A stretch of 64,000 bases of DNA from Candidatus Thiothrix putei (GTDB taxonomy: Bacteria; Pseudomonadota; Gammaproteobacteria; Thiotrichales; Thiotrichaceae). The notes beneath the pieces are model-generated. The model was not told the origin of the DNA and did no database searches. It was given only the letters and a program-made list of their open reading frames with translations. The position numbers and the translations under genes are program-made. Of this stretch, positions 7,911 through 15,960 are shown one piece after another. Where the stretch lies: NCBI GenBank assembly GCA_029972225.1, contig CP124756.1, positions 3,764,001-3,828,000 on the forward strand, read 5' to 3'. Position 1 is the stretch's first letter, and the number at the start of each line of letters is the position of its first letter.

Positions 7911-8302
7911 TAGTCATTCCCTCCATTGGCGCTTTTGGGCAGTGCAGCAAGATAGGCTGACAGGGAACGGATTTCGTCTTCGCTGTAGCCTTTGGCCTGA
8001 TAGTGCATGATGTCGATTTCGGTGCTGTATTTCATTTCCAGCATTTCATCGACCAGTTCTGCGGTGCTTTCCCCTGCGATGCTTTCAATGCCGCTGGCGG
8101 AACTGCCGTTCATGCCGTGGCACTGGAAGCACTGGGAAGCCAGCAGGCGTGCGCCATCGGGTGCAGTGATATTGGGTGCAGTACCACTCCCGGCTGTCGT
8201 GGTATTACTCGTATTGCTGGTTGTGGACGTTCCACCGCCACCGCACGCTGCCATTAACACCCCTAGCGTCAACGCCAAGGGGATATTTCTACCAATTTTC
8301 AT
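7910..8302 (-). CDS. fccA: FccA-like monoheme cytochrome c lipoprotein
   Basis: The 130-residue protein has a lipobox (VLMAAC, Cys20), a Gly/Thr/Ser linker and one haem domain with CFQCH (Cys58, Cys61, His62). The C-terminal DIMHYQAKGYSEDEI resembles the distal-Met motif of FccA (IMH..AKGYT). Its stop codon overlaps the fccB start (TAATG), so translation is coupled and the two should form the sulfide dehydrogenase. Lipid anchoring would tether the complex to a membrane. It accepts electrons from the flavin and passes them to other cytochromes, perhaps the b561 encoded just upstream. Confidence 0.87.
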   Translation of the reverse strand: MKIGRNIPLALTLGVLMAACGGGGTSTTSNTSNTTTAGSGTAPNITAPDGARLLASQCFQCHGMNGSSASGIESIAGESTAELVDEMLEMKYSTEIDIMHYQAKGYSEDEIRSLSAYLAALPKSANGGND

Positions 8303-8332
8303 GAGATTATCTCCAAGTAGTGTGTCGTTTGA

Positions 8333-8875
8333 TTATCCACGCTGGGGCAACATCCGCAGCAGGGTGTTGTCACGCTGGACATAGTGATGGTACAAACCCG
8401 CCAAGGCGTGTAAGCCGATCAGGAAATAGCCCATGGTTCCCGCCGTGCCGTGTATATCTTCCAGCCATTCTGCCAGTTCTTTATCGGGTTGAATCAGGGC
8501 TGGTAATTCTAGGCCAAACCATACAACCGCCTTGCCTTCCCCACTGAGGATTGCCCACCCCAGCAGCGGCATTGCCAACAACAACGCATACAGCGCAAGG
8601 TGCATCACGCTGGCAAATAACCGTTGCCAAGGCTGAATGGCAACGTGATTGGGCGGGGGTGGATTCATCCAGCGGGTCAGCAAGCGCAGCCCTGTCAGAC
8701 CAAAGACGGTCAAACCCAGCATAAAATGCCAGCTTTTCAGGGCGGTGCGCGGGTCACTGCCTTTGGGATAAAACTCGCGCAGTTCAATACAGGCATACAC
8801 CGCCACCAGCAGTAGCAAGGTCAACCAATGGAGCGCAATGGGAAAGGGTTTATAACGTTTGGGTGTGTCGGACAT
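8333..8875 (-). CDS. Cytochrome b561 family membrane protein
   Basis: I start at ATG 8875, which has AGGAG 7 bases upstream and gives the usual short N-terminus before RYKPFPIALHWLT; an in-frame ATG 24 codons earlier lacks such a site. The 180-residue protein has four transmembrane helices. Haem-ligand His are in ALHWLT, WHFMLG, MHLALY and LIGLHALAGLYHH. Members of the COG3038 group exchange electrons between quinone and periplasmic partners. It is the first gene of b561-fccA-fccB (30-base gap), which suggests a membrane electron route for sulfide dehydrogenase. Confidence 0.85.
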   Translation of the reverse strand: MSDTPKRYKPFPIALHWLTLLLLVAVYACIELREFYPKGSDPRTALKSWHFMLGLTVFGLTGLRLLTRWMNPPPPNHVAIQPWQRLFASVMHLALYALLLAMPLLGWAILSGEGKAVVWFGLELPALIQPDKELAEWLEDIHGTAGTMGYFLIGLHALAGLYHHYVQRDNTLLRMLPQRG

Positions 8876-9007
8876 AATGGTTCTCCTGATTCCAACCTGA
8901 ATGTGTGTTGATTGGTGCAGCTTGCAGGAAAATCCCATGCTCACCAACCGACAAACCTCACAAAAGGCTCACCAAGGCATACGCCAAACAACTCACGTAC
9001 ATTTGTC

Positions 9008-9520
9008 TTAATGCAGGAAATCCTCAAAAAACCATGCCGCAAACTCATGCCGCCCATTCAACCCTGATTTGCGGTAAATAGCGGTGGCCTGCTGGCGCAC
9101 GGTCTTTTCCCTGGAATCACGGACACTCGCGATTTCGTCAAAACTCAACCCTTTCAGCAACAACATCGCAATCTCTTTTTCACTGGGGGTGAAATCCCAC
9201 GTAATTAATTGTTCTTGAATCACTTCACTGTACTGACGACTGGCTTGACGCATTTTATCATTCGTCTCACTCAGGTCTTTGCGGGTCGTTTTCAACTGCT
9301 GGCGTAAGGTATCCACTTCGCGCCCACGCTGTTGAATCACGCGCATCAGGAAGGCAATCCCCAAGGTCGATGCCAAAATCACGAAAGCTTCCAAGACAAG
9401 GTTAAAAATGCCGTAATCACCGTCCTGATACTCGCCGTAATCGTTGTAAAAATCGTAGATATTCAGCAGCGTGATCACGATGAGCAGATTAATGAAGAAT
9501 AATTCATTGGTGCGTGGCAT
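9008..9520 (-). CDS. Two-transmembrane LuxR-type regulator, paralogue 2
   Basis: The 170-residue protein has the same plan as its two paralogues: N-terminal transmembrane helix (about 8-25), a second one (about 40-60), a coiled coil (about 65-105) and a LuxR-type helix-turn-helix (FTPSEKEIAMLLLKGLSFDEIASVRDSREKTVRQQATAIYRKSG). AAGGAG lies 8 bases before the ATG. It is transcribed toward the b561-fccAB operon, 130 bases ahead of it, and is divergent from paralogue 3. A role in controlling the sulfide dehydrogenase operon is inferred from position only. Confidence 0.82.
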   Translation of the reverse strand: MPRTNELFFINLLIVITLLNIYDFYNDYGEYQDGDYGIFNLVLEAFVILASTLGIAFLMRVIQQRGREVDTLRQQLKTTRKDLSETNDKMRQASRQYSEVIQEQLITWDFTPSEKEIAMLLLKGLSFDEIASVRDSREKTVRQQATAIYRKSGLNGRHEFAAWFFEDFLH

Positions 9521-9642
9521 GTGGCTTACTCCTTCCGTGGCGGGACTTCAAAACGTAATCGACACATCATTCCCAGTTAAACGCCCATTCGTACAGTGGG
9601 CATACGCCTCGTTTTTGTGCAAAAACCGGCGGATACTGCCAC

Positions 9643-9663
9643 TGTGGGACATTTGCCCCACAA
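9643..9663. promoter_or_regulatory. Operator-like dyad between two LuxR-type genes
   Basis: TGTGGG and CCCACA form a 6-bp dyad around ACATTTGC, in the divergent region of paralogues 2 and 3. The same core (TGGGACAnTTGCC) occurs at 5028-5046. It could be an operator or, less likely, an RNA hairpin, because no T tract follows. Confidence 0.35.
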
Positions 9664-9735
9664 GTTGCTTTGCATCCCCTGCACCATCCCCTAGAATCAG
9701 CAGTCTGTTAAGACACCCTCACAGGCACAGGCCCG

Positions 9736-10239
9736 ATGTTCCGCCCCAGAGACATTTTCCTCATCGCATTGCTGTTCAGCGTCGCCGTTCTGCACACTTA
9801 CGGCTTCAGCCTTGATCTCCACCATGCTGACCGCCCGCTGTTGCACACCTTGGTGGATGCCATTGTGGTCATCATCTCATTCATGGGGGTCGGTTATTTA
9901 ATGTGGGAAAACTACCGCAAGCAACGTGAAATCACCCAACTTCACCGCCAGTTACACCATTCACACGCCCGCATTTCCGACCTGCACAGCAAGCTCCAAC
10001 AAGCAGGCAAAGGCTATGTTGCCGTGATCCACGAACAATTGAATGAATGGGAACTTAGCCCCACGGAAAAAGAAGTCGCCCTGTTATTACTTAAAGGCTT
10101 GAGCTTTGACGAGATTGCCAGCATCCGTCATACCAAAGAAAAAACCGTGCGCCAGCAAGCCATTGCGATCTACCGCAAATCGGGGCTGAATGGGCGACAC
10201 GAATTCGCCGCATGGTTCTTTGAAGACTTTCTTGGCTGA
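9736..10239 (+). CDS. Two-transmembrane LuxR-type regulator, paralogue 3
   Basis: The 167-residue protein has two hydrophobic helices (about 5-24 and 36-56), a coiled coil (about 60-100) and a LuxR-type helix-turn-helix (LSPTEKEVALLLLKGLSFDEIASIRHTKEKTVRQQAIAIYRKSG). As in the other two copies the C-terminus is NGRHEFAAWFFEDFLG, a strongly conserved extension after the DNA-binding helices. The RND metal pump genes follow 105 bases downstream in the same direction; a palindromic site in that gap (10247-10262) is a candidate target. Confidence 0.82.
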   Translation: MFRPRDIFLIALLFSVAVLHTYGFSLDLHHADRPLLHTLVDAIVVIISFMGVGYLMWENYRKQREITQLHRQLHHSHARISDLHSKLQQAGKGYVAVIHEQLNEWELSPTEKEVALLLLKGLSFDEIASIRHTKEKTVRQQAIAIYRKSGLNGRHEFAAWFFEDFLG

Positions 10240-10246
10240 GCAACGG

Positions 10247-10262
10247 TAGGGCAAATGCCCTA
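10247..10262. promoter_or_regulatory. 16-bp palindrome upstream of the RND adaptor gene
   Basis: TAGGGCAAATGCCCTA is a palindrome except for its central two bases. With only 2 unpaired bases it cannot form a good RNA hairpin, so a protein-binding operator is more likely. It lies 8 bases after the regulator stop codon and about 80 before the adaptor start, and resembles the motifs at 5028 and 9643. Confidence 0.4.
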
Positions 10263-10343
10263 AAACACCGGTTTCTGACCCTTTGCCGCCTAACCTTTAT
10301 GAGTCATGACTAATACACTCTGATAACGACTAAACCAGAGTGA

Positions 10344-11420
10344 ATGCCCGTGATCCGTAGAATAACACCCAGCCTATTGAGCTTAGCCTTGCTGCTTCCC
10401 AGCATCGCCACCGCCGCCGCTATTATTCCCATGCCAGCAGAACAACGCAGTGCGCTCGGCATTGAAGTCACCCCACTCACCACCTCCAGCGCCAACACCG
10501 CGCTGGAAGTGAATGCGCAAGTGATGTTACCGCCTTCCAGCGTGCGCGTGGTCGCCGCACCCGCCAATGGACTCATCACCACCTTACTGCATCAAGCGGG
10601 TGAAACCGTGAAAGCGGGTGACAAAGTAGCCTCGCTTTCCTCCCCTGATGTCGTGGAGGCGCAACGCCAATACCTGCAAGCTCGCCTCAAATACCAACTT
10701 GCCGCCGACAATGCCGCCCGCGACCAACGGCTGGCAGATCAAGGGTTAATCGCCAAAAACACCTGGCTGCTGACCCAAAACGACGTCAAATTGGCGCAAG
10801 CCGATCAGGAAGCCGCGATTGCCACCTTACGCTTGCTAGGCGTTAAACCCGGCAGCGACAGCGCCGAAATCACCCTAACCGCCCCCATCAGCGGCTGGAT
10901 ACTGGAAACGCTGGTCGAACCGGGGCAACGGGTCGAAGCCCCCGCCGCGCTGGTCAAAATCGGCAACTTGCGCCAACTCAGTTTAGAAATTCCCCTCACT
11001 CCCGCGCAAGCCAAAGACGTGCAAGCCGGGCAAACCGTCACGATTCGTGACAGCCAACTCAGCGGCACGGTTCGCGCCTTGCAACCCGCGCTGGATAATG
11101 CGCAAAACGTCATCGTGCGAGCGGATATAACCCAAGCAGACAGCACCACGCTACATCCGGGGCAAACCGTCAAAGTCACTCTGCAAAGTGCCAGTGCCAG
11201 CAACACCTCCGCCGCCAGCATCCCCACCAGCGGCTTAGTCTGGTCGGGCGATCAAGCGTATGTATTCACCGAAAGCACCGAAGGTTTCACCCCAACCGCC
11301 GTCAAGATTGTGCAACAAAACGATACCCAAGCCACCATCAGCGGCTTGCCAGCCGACAGCCGCATTGCCACCAAGGGCGTTGCTGCCCTCAAAGCCAAGT
11401 GGCAAGAGGCGGAGGAATAA
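10344..11420 (+). CDS. RND efflux periplasmic adaptor (CusB/CzcB-like)
   Basis: The 358-residue protein has a signal peptide (cleavage after ATA, about residue 24). A barrel-sandwich/lipoyl half-motif follows (VAAPANGLITTLLHQAGETVKAGDKVASLSSPDVVEAQRQYL), a short helical hairpin (about 100-150), the second lipoyl half and a C-terminal beta-barrel domain. Adaptors of this kind join an inner-membrane RND pump to an outer-membrane channel. The pump gene starts 3 bases downstream. No Met- or His-rich metal site is obvious, so the metal cannot be named. No outer-membrane factor gene is adjacent. Confidence 0.85.
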   Translation: MPVIRRITPSLLSLALLLPSIATAAAIIPMPAEQRSALGIEVTPLTTSSANTALEVNAQVMLPPSSVRVVAAPANGLITTLLHQAGETVKAGDKVASLSSPDVVEAQRQYLQARLKYQLAADNAARDQRLADQGLIAKNTWLLTQNDVKLAQADQEAAIATLRLLGVKPGSDSAEITLTAPISGWILETLVEPGQRVEAPAALVKIGNLRQLSLEIPLTPAQAKDVQAGQTVTIRDSQLSGTVRALQPALDNAQNVIVRADITQADSTTLHPGQTVKVTLQSASASNTSAASIPTSGLVWSGDQAYVFTESTEGFTPTAVKIVQQNDTQATISGLPADSRIATKGVAALKAKWQEAEE

Positions 11421-11423
11421 CCC

Positions 11424-14400
11424 ATGCTTAACTGGCTAACTGAATTTTCCCTCGCACAACGCTGGCTGATTCTCGGTCTGACCGTGCTGCTGACCGTGTT
11501 TGGGGTTCGCACCTTTCAGGAACTGCCGATTGATGCGTTTCCCGACGTCTCCACCACGCAAGTCAAGCTGATCCTCAAAGCCCCCGGCATGACCCCCGAA
11601 GAAGTCGAAGCGCGAATCGCCCAACCCGTCGAAACCGAATTGCTGGGGATACCCAACCAAGTCGTGTTGCGCAGTATCTCCAAATACGCCCTCACCGACA
11701 TCACCCTCGACTTTGCCGAAGGCACGGACATTTACTGGGCGCGAAGCCAAGTGGCGGAACGCTTTGCTAATGTCAAAAACGATTTGCCCGACAATGTGAC
11801 CGGCGGTTTAGCCCCGATTTCCACCCCGCTTTCCGAAATTTTCATGTTCACCGTGGAAGGCGATTTGCCGCTGCAAGACAAACGCACCTTGCTGGATTGG
11901 ACTATTCGCCCCCAACTCCGCGCCCTGCCCGGTGTTGCCGATGTCAACGCGCTGGGCGGACGTGCCACCACCTTTGAAATTACCCCCGATTTAGCCGCCC
12001 TCAACGCCCGGCACTTAACCTTGGACGATTTGCGTACCGCGCTGAACACCAATATCCGCAACGATGGCGCGGGGCGCGTCAATGAAGGCGAAGAAACCTG
12101 GGTGGTGCGTATCGAAAGTGGCATCAACGGGCTGGACGACTTGCGCCACATTGTCATCAAAAGCGTGGACGGCGTACCCGTCACCGTCGGGCAAGTCGCG
12201 CAAGTCACCCTCGGCGAACTCACCCGTTACGGCGCAGTTACCCAAAACGGCAAAGGCGAAGCGGTCGAAGGCTTGGTTCTGAGCTTGCGCGGCGCAAATG
12301 CGGGGCAACTCACCACCAGCATCAAAACCAAACTCGCGGAAATCAGCCAAACTTTGCCGCCCGGTGTCACCATTGAGCCGTTTTACGATCGCTCCACCCT
12401 CGTCGATAAAGCCATCCACACCGTCAGCAAAGCCTTGCTGGAAGCGTTTGTGTTGGTCGGCATTATTCTGTTCGCGTTCTTGGGTAATTTGCGGGCGGCT
12501 TTCGTGGTGGCGTTAATTTTACCACTGTCGGTGTTAGGCACATTCATTTTGATGCGCCAATTTGGTTTATCCGCCAATTTGATGAGTCTGGGCGGCTTAG
12601 CCATCGCTATCGGCTTATTGGTGGATGCGGCGGTGGTGATTGTCGAAAATATCGTGGCACATCTGGCGCATGACGATGAAAAAGCCAAAACCCCGCAACG
12701 CCAAAAAGTCCTGTGGGCGGTGCAAGAAGTGTCCTCCCCCGTCAGTATCGGCATCGTCATTATTGCCTTGGTATTCCTCCCACTGCTGACGCTGGAAGGG
12801 TTGGAAGGCAAGCTGTTCTCGCCAGTCGCGCTGACGATTGTTTTCGCGCTGTCCATTTCCTTGCTATTGGCATTGACGGTCATTCCGGTACTCGCGTCGT
12901 GGTTGCTCAAGCAAGCGGCGCACACTGATCCGTGGTTATTGCGCGTGTCGCGCCGCGTGTACTTGCCAGTGTTAGATGCCGCTTTGAAACGCCCTAGCTT
13001 GGTTTACATCCTGACCCTCGCGGTGATGTTAGGCGCAGGCGCTACTTACCCCTTGATTGGTAAAACCTTCATGCCGACGATGGATGAGGGCGACTTGCTG
13101 GTGCAATTGGAAAAACTGCCCTCGATCAGTCTGGATCAAAGCATCGACACCGACTTACGGGTGCAACAAGCCTTGCTGGATAGCATCCCCGAAATTGAGC
13201 GCATCGTCGCACGGGTCGGCTCGGATGAACTCGGTCTTGACCCAATGAGCCTGAATGAAACCGACAGCTTTCTGGTATTAAAGCCCCGCGAAACCTGGCG
13301 AACGCCGGATAAAGAATGGCTGCAAGAAGAAATCCGCCAAGTGTTGGAGAAATTCCCCGGCGTGGGTTACAACTTCACCCAACCGATTGATATGCGCGTC
13401 TCCGAAATGCTGACCGGCAGTCGTGGCGATATCGCCATCAAAATTTTCGGCACGGATCTGGCGGTGTTAGGCGATCTGGCGCAGAAAATCGTCACGATTT
13501 TGGAAAAAATCCCCGGTGCATCCGACGTTTACACCCAGAAAAACGCGGGCGTGCAATACCTGCGTGCCGAAATTGACCGCCAAGCCGCCGGACGCTTTGG
13601 GCTATCGGTAGACGACATTGCCAGCCTGTTACGCACCCAGCTTGAAGGTGAAATCATTGGCATTATCCAGCAAGAAGGGCGACGCATTCCGCTGCAATTA
13701 CGCGGTTCTGCCGAATTGCGCCAAGCACCTCAAGCCTTGCAGCAAATCCGCCTGACACTTCCCGACGGGCGCATTATCAGCCTTGATCAGGTGGCAAAAC
13801 TTGTCCGCACCGAAGGCCCCGTGGCGATTAAACGCGAAAATGCCGGGCGTTTCGTGGTGGCACAAAGCAATGTGGCAGGGCGCGATTTGGTGAGTTTTGT
13901 GGAAGAAGCCCAAGCTGCCGTCGCCGCTAACGTGACTTTGCCGACCGGCTACAGCATTACTTGGGGTGGGCAATTCGAGAACCAGCAACGCGCGGCGCAA
14001 CGCTTGCTGATTGTGGTGCCGATTGCGCTTGCCATGATTGGCTTGCTGCTGTTTTTGACGTTTCGGGATGTGCGCCAAACCGTTCTGGTGATGGCGAATG
14101 TGCCGTTGGCGTTGATTGGTGGCATTTTTAGCCTGGGGATTTCTGGGCAGTATTTATCCGTACCCGCGTCGGTAGGCTTCATTGCATTGCTGGGGATTGC
14201 GGTACTCAATGGCGTGGTATTGGTGACATTTTTCAACCAATTGCACCAGCAAGGCTACCGAGGCACGGCGGTGGTACGCGAAGGAGCGTTGCGCCGCCTG
14301 CGTCCGGTATTGATGACCGCCAGTATTGCGGCATGGGGTTTAGTGCCGTTGTTATTCGCCACCGGCCCCGGCTCGGAAATCCAGAAACCGCTGGCAACGG

Positions 14401-14516
14401 TGGTGATCGGCGGGTTGGTGAGTGCGACGACCTTGACGCTGATTTTGTTGCCGCTGCTGTATCGCCAGTTTGTGCTCAAAGATGAAGCTGCACGCGAACC
14501 TACTCACTCTCATTAA
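11424..14516 (+). CDS. Heavy-metal RND efflux pump (CusA/CzcA family)
   Basis: The 1030-residue protein has the length and repeats of an RND pump: transmembrane helix near residue 13, a large periplasmic domain, helices 2-6, a second periplasmic domain starting FMPTMDEGDLLVQL, and helices 8-12. MPTMDEGD and the VLNGVVLV segment mark the heavy-metal subfamily. In helix 4 the sequence reads GGLAIAIGLLVDAAVVIVEN: the second Asp and the Glu are present, while the first Asp of CzcA-type pumps (AIDFG, from memory) is Ala, as in CusA. It exports a metal cation by proton antiport. Substrate could be Cu/Ag or Zn/Co/Cd. Confidence 0.88.
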   Translation: MLNWLTEFSLAQRWLILGLTVLLTVFGVRTFQELPIDAFPDVSTTQVKLILKAPGMTPEEVEARIAQPVETELLGIPNQVVLRSISKYALTDITLDFAEGTDIYWARSQVAERFANVKNDLPDNVTGGLAPISTPLSEIFMFTVEGDLPLQDKRTLLDWTIRPQLRALPGVADVNALGGRATTFEITPDLAALNARHLTLDDLRTALNTNIRNDGAGRVNEGEETWVVRIESGINGLDDLRHIVIKSVDGVPVTVGQVAQVTLGELTRYGAVTQNGKGEAVEGLVLSLRGANAGQLTTSIKTKLAEISQTLPPGVTIEPFYDRSTLVDKAIHTVSKALLEAFVLVGIILFAFLGNLRAAFVVALILPLSVLGTFILMRQFGLSANLMSLGGLAIAIGLLVDAAVVIVENIVAHLAHDDEKAKTPQRQKVLWAVQEVSSPVSIGIVIIALVFLPLLTLEGLEGKLFSPVALTIVFALSISLLLALTVIPVLASWLLKQAAHTDPWLLRVSRRVYLPVLDAALKRPSLVYILTLAVMLGAGATYPLIGKTFMPTMDEGDLLVQLEKLPSISLDQSIDTDLRVQQALLDSIPEIERIVARVGSDELGLDPMSLNETDSFLVLKPRETWRTPDKEWLQEEIRQVLEKFPGVGYNFTQPIDMRVSEMLTGSRGDIAIKIFGTDLAVLGDLAQKIVTILEKIPGASDVYTQKNAGVQYLRAEIDRQAAGRFGLSVDDIASLLRTQLEGEIIGIIQQEGRRIPLQLRGSAELRQAPQALQQIRLTLPDGRIISLDQVAKLVRTEGPVAIKRENAGRFVVAQSNVAGRDLVSFVEEAQAAVAANVTLPTGYSITWGGQFENQQRAAQRLLIVVPIALAMIGLLLFLTFRDVRQTVLVMANVPLALIGGIFSLGISGQYLSVPASVGFIALLGIAVLNGVVLVTFFNQLHQQGYRGTAVVREGALRRLRPVLMTASIAAWGLVPLLFATGPGSEIQKPLATVVIGGLVSATTLTLILLPLLYRQFVLKDEAAREPTHSH

Positions 14517-14547
14517 CGTTCAATCAACATTCGAGGAAAAAATCATC

Positions 14548-14931
14548 ATGTTCACCGTCAAACCTCTATTAACCAGCATCGTTTTAGCGGTCAGCATCAG
14601 CGCGTGTGCCATTGCCCCAGGCGATAATACGACGAATCGCTTTGTCACTGACACCCATGCTGCCCCTGTTGCCTTTCAAGCACTGCGCGTAGAAGGTCAA
14701 ACAATCAAAGGGCAAATTCGCCTCACCGGGCGTGAACCTGTGCGTTTCGGGCATGTCGATTACGCCGTGCTGGATGTGAATGGCAAACCTCGCGAACAAG
14801 GCTGGGTGGAACATTCTGCCGCCATCCGCTTCCGCAATACACATCGCCCTGCTTTGTTCAGCATTGATTTAAAACAACCTTTAGCTGCCGGGGAAAAAGT
14901 GATGCTCACGTATCATCTTGACACCCATTAA
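14548..14931 (+). CDS. Small probable lipoprotein after the RND pump gene
   Basis: I start at ATG 14548 (GAGGAAAAAATC upstream), which gives a signal sequence ending SISAC (Cys20), a likely lipobox; an upstream in-frame ATG lies inside the pump gene. The 127-residue product has a beta-rich body and the C-terminal FSIDLKQPLAAGEKVMLTYHL. I do not recognise the family with confidence; a distant relation to YcfL/DUF1425-like lipoproteins is possible. It follows the pump by 31 bases and probably belongs to the same transcript. Confidence 0.65.
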   Translation: MFTVKPLLTSIVLAVSISACAIAPGDNTTNRFVTDTHAAPVAFQALRVEGQTIKGQIRLTGREPVRFGHVDYAVLDVNGKPREQGWVEHSAAIRFRNTHRPALFSIDLKQPLAAGEKVMLTYHLDTH

Positions 14932-14958
14932 CGCCACTCTGCTAACAGCAAGCTAAGT

Positions 14959-14987
14959 TTGTACATAAGCACCATCAAGACTATGCT
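14959..14987 (+). promoter_or_regulatory. Sigma-70-type promoter candidate
   Basis: TTGTAC (14959-14964) and TATGCT (14982-14987) are separated by 17 bases and lie upstream of the small gene at 15050. The TATGCT plus CTTTAA segment is also found upstream of its paralogue at 6312. Confidence 0.4.
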
Positions 14988-15049
14988 TCTCTTTAAATCA
15001 GACTGAAACAATCAGAATAAGGTCTTACCCTGAAGGAAAGGAGCATAGC

Positions 15050-15349
15050 GTGGAAAATCCAGTCATTACCCTGACACCAGAGGCATTTGTCGTCATTAGT
15101 CAGCATACGCACAGGCTTGCCTTGTATGTTCAACGAGAAATTTTTCCGTTGAACAGCCTCATGTGCCATTTTTTGGAAAACGAGCGTGAACTATATGCTG
15201 CCGTAAGCGACTCGCATGACAACCTGCCAAACTTAGCCCATCGGGTTGTGTCGTTTTTAAGTGCTTATGTACGCATTCATGACAGCCGCTCTATGGAGCG
15301 TGATATTCTCGATTGCATTGAACGTTGTTTACGTAGACGAGAAAGTTGA
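15050..15349 (+). CDS. Small protein of unknown function, paralogue of 6312-6617
   Basis: The start is a GTG with AAAGGAG placed 6 bases upstream, which decides it. The 99-residue product has no signal peptide or membrane helix. It shares ELYAAV, the RVVSFL.A..RI.D segment and the C-terminal ERDILDCIERCLRRRE with the 101-residue protein at 6312-6617. The C-terminal half looks helical and basic. I know no family for it. The stand-alone promoter suggests a monocistronic gene. Confidence 0.7.
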   Translation: MENPVITLTPEAFVVISQHTHRLALYVQREIFPLNSLMCHFLENERELYAAVSDSHDNLPNLAHRVVSFLSAYVRIHDSRSMERDILDCIERCLRRRES

Positions 15350-15352
15350 TGC

Positions 15353-15889
15353 TCACAATTCACGCCATTCGCCGCTGGCTAAACCTTCCAACGTCCAAGT
15401 ACCGATCCGGTAACGAATCAGGCGTAAGGTGGGGAAACCAATCGCCGCCGTCATCCGCCTGACTTGGCGATTACGCCCTTCACTGATCGTTATTTCTAAC
15501 CAGGTGTCTGGAATCGACTGGCGTACCCGAATAGGCGGATGGCGCGGCCACAAGCAGGGCGGTTCTGCCATAAGACGTACCGTAGCCGGGCGCGTCATGC
15601 CATCTTTTAAACGGATTCCTTGACGCAAGGGTTGTAAATCAGCTTCAGTCGGTGCGCCTTCTACTTGCACCCAATAAGTCTTGCTGGTTTTATGTTTGGG
15701 GTCAGCAATCCGGTGCTGCAAGTTACCATCATCCGTCAACAGCAATAGCCCTTCACTGTCACGGTCTAAGCGTCCTGCTGTGTACACATCAGGAACAGAA
15801 ATGTAATCAGCCAGTGTTGCACGACCTTCCTGATCGGTGAACTGACAGAGGACATCAAACGGTTTATTGAATAAAAGAATACGGGGCAT
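15353..15889 (-). CDS. rluE: 23S rRNA pseudouridine synthase, RluE type
   Basis: The 178-residue protein matches the short RsuA/RluE family: [14 protein letters not shown] at the N-terminus, the catalytic-loop [17 protein letters not shown] with Asp42 as the nucleophile, and the C-terminal [23 protein letters not shown]. It lacks an N-terminal S4 domain, which fits RluE rather than RsuA. RluE modifies U2457 of 23S rRNA (E. coli numbering). No Shine-Dalgarno is visible before the ATG, and the start codon sits in an 11-bp inverted repeat with an upstream segment (see findings). It converges with the small gene at 15050. Confidence 0.9.
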   Translation of the reverse strand: MPRILLFNKPFDVLCQFTDQEGRATLADYISVPDVYTAGRLDRDSEGLLLLTDDGNLQHRIADPKHKTSKTYWVQVEGAPTEADLQPLRQGIRLKDGMTRPATVRLMAEPPCLWPRHPPIRVRQSIPDTWLEITISEGRNRQVRRMTAAIGFPTLRLIRYRIGTWTLEGLASGEWREL

Positions 15890-15940
15890 AACAACACAAG
15901 TACATGAATGACACTTGCATCATAACAAAGTTATGCCCCG
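15882..15940 (-). promoter_or_regulatory. Candidate start-codon-sequestering structure of rluE
   Basis: In the rluE mRNA, CGGGGCATAAC (15940-15930) can pair over 11 bp with GTTATGCCCCG (15892-15882), which contains the AUG. The CAUAAC part can alternatively pair with GUUAUG only 3 bases further on. Between them is a small CAAGU/ACUUG stem. The two exclusive pairings would expose or hide the start codon. No regulator is known. Confidence 0.4.
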
Positions 15941-15960
15941 TCTGCCCCCTTAGCCCTTCC

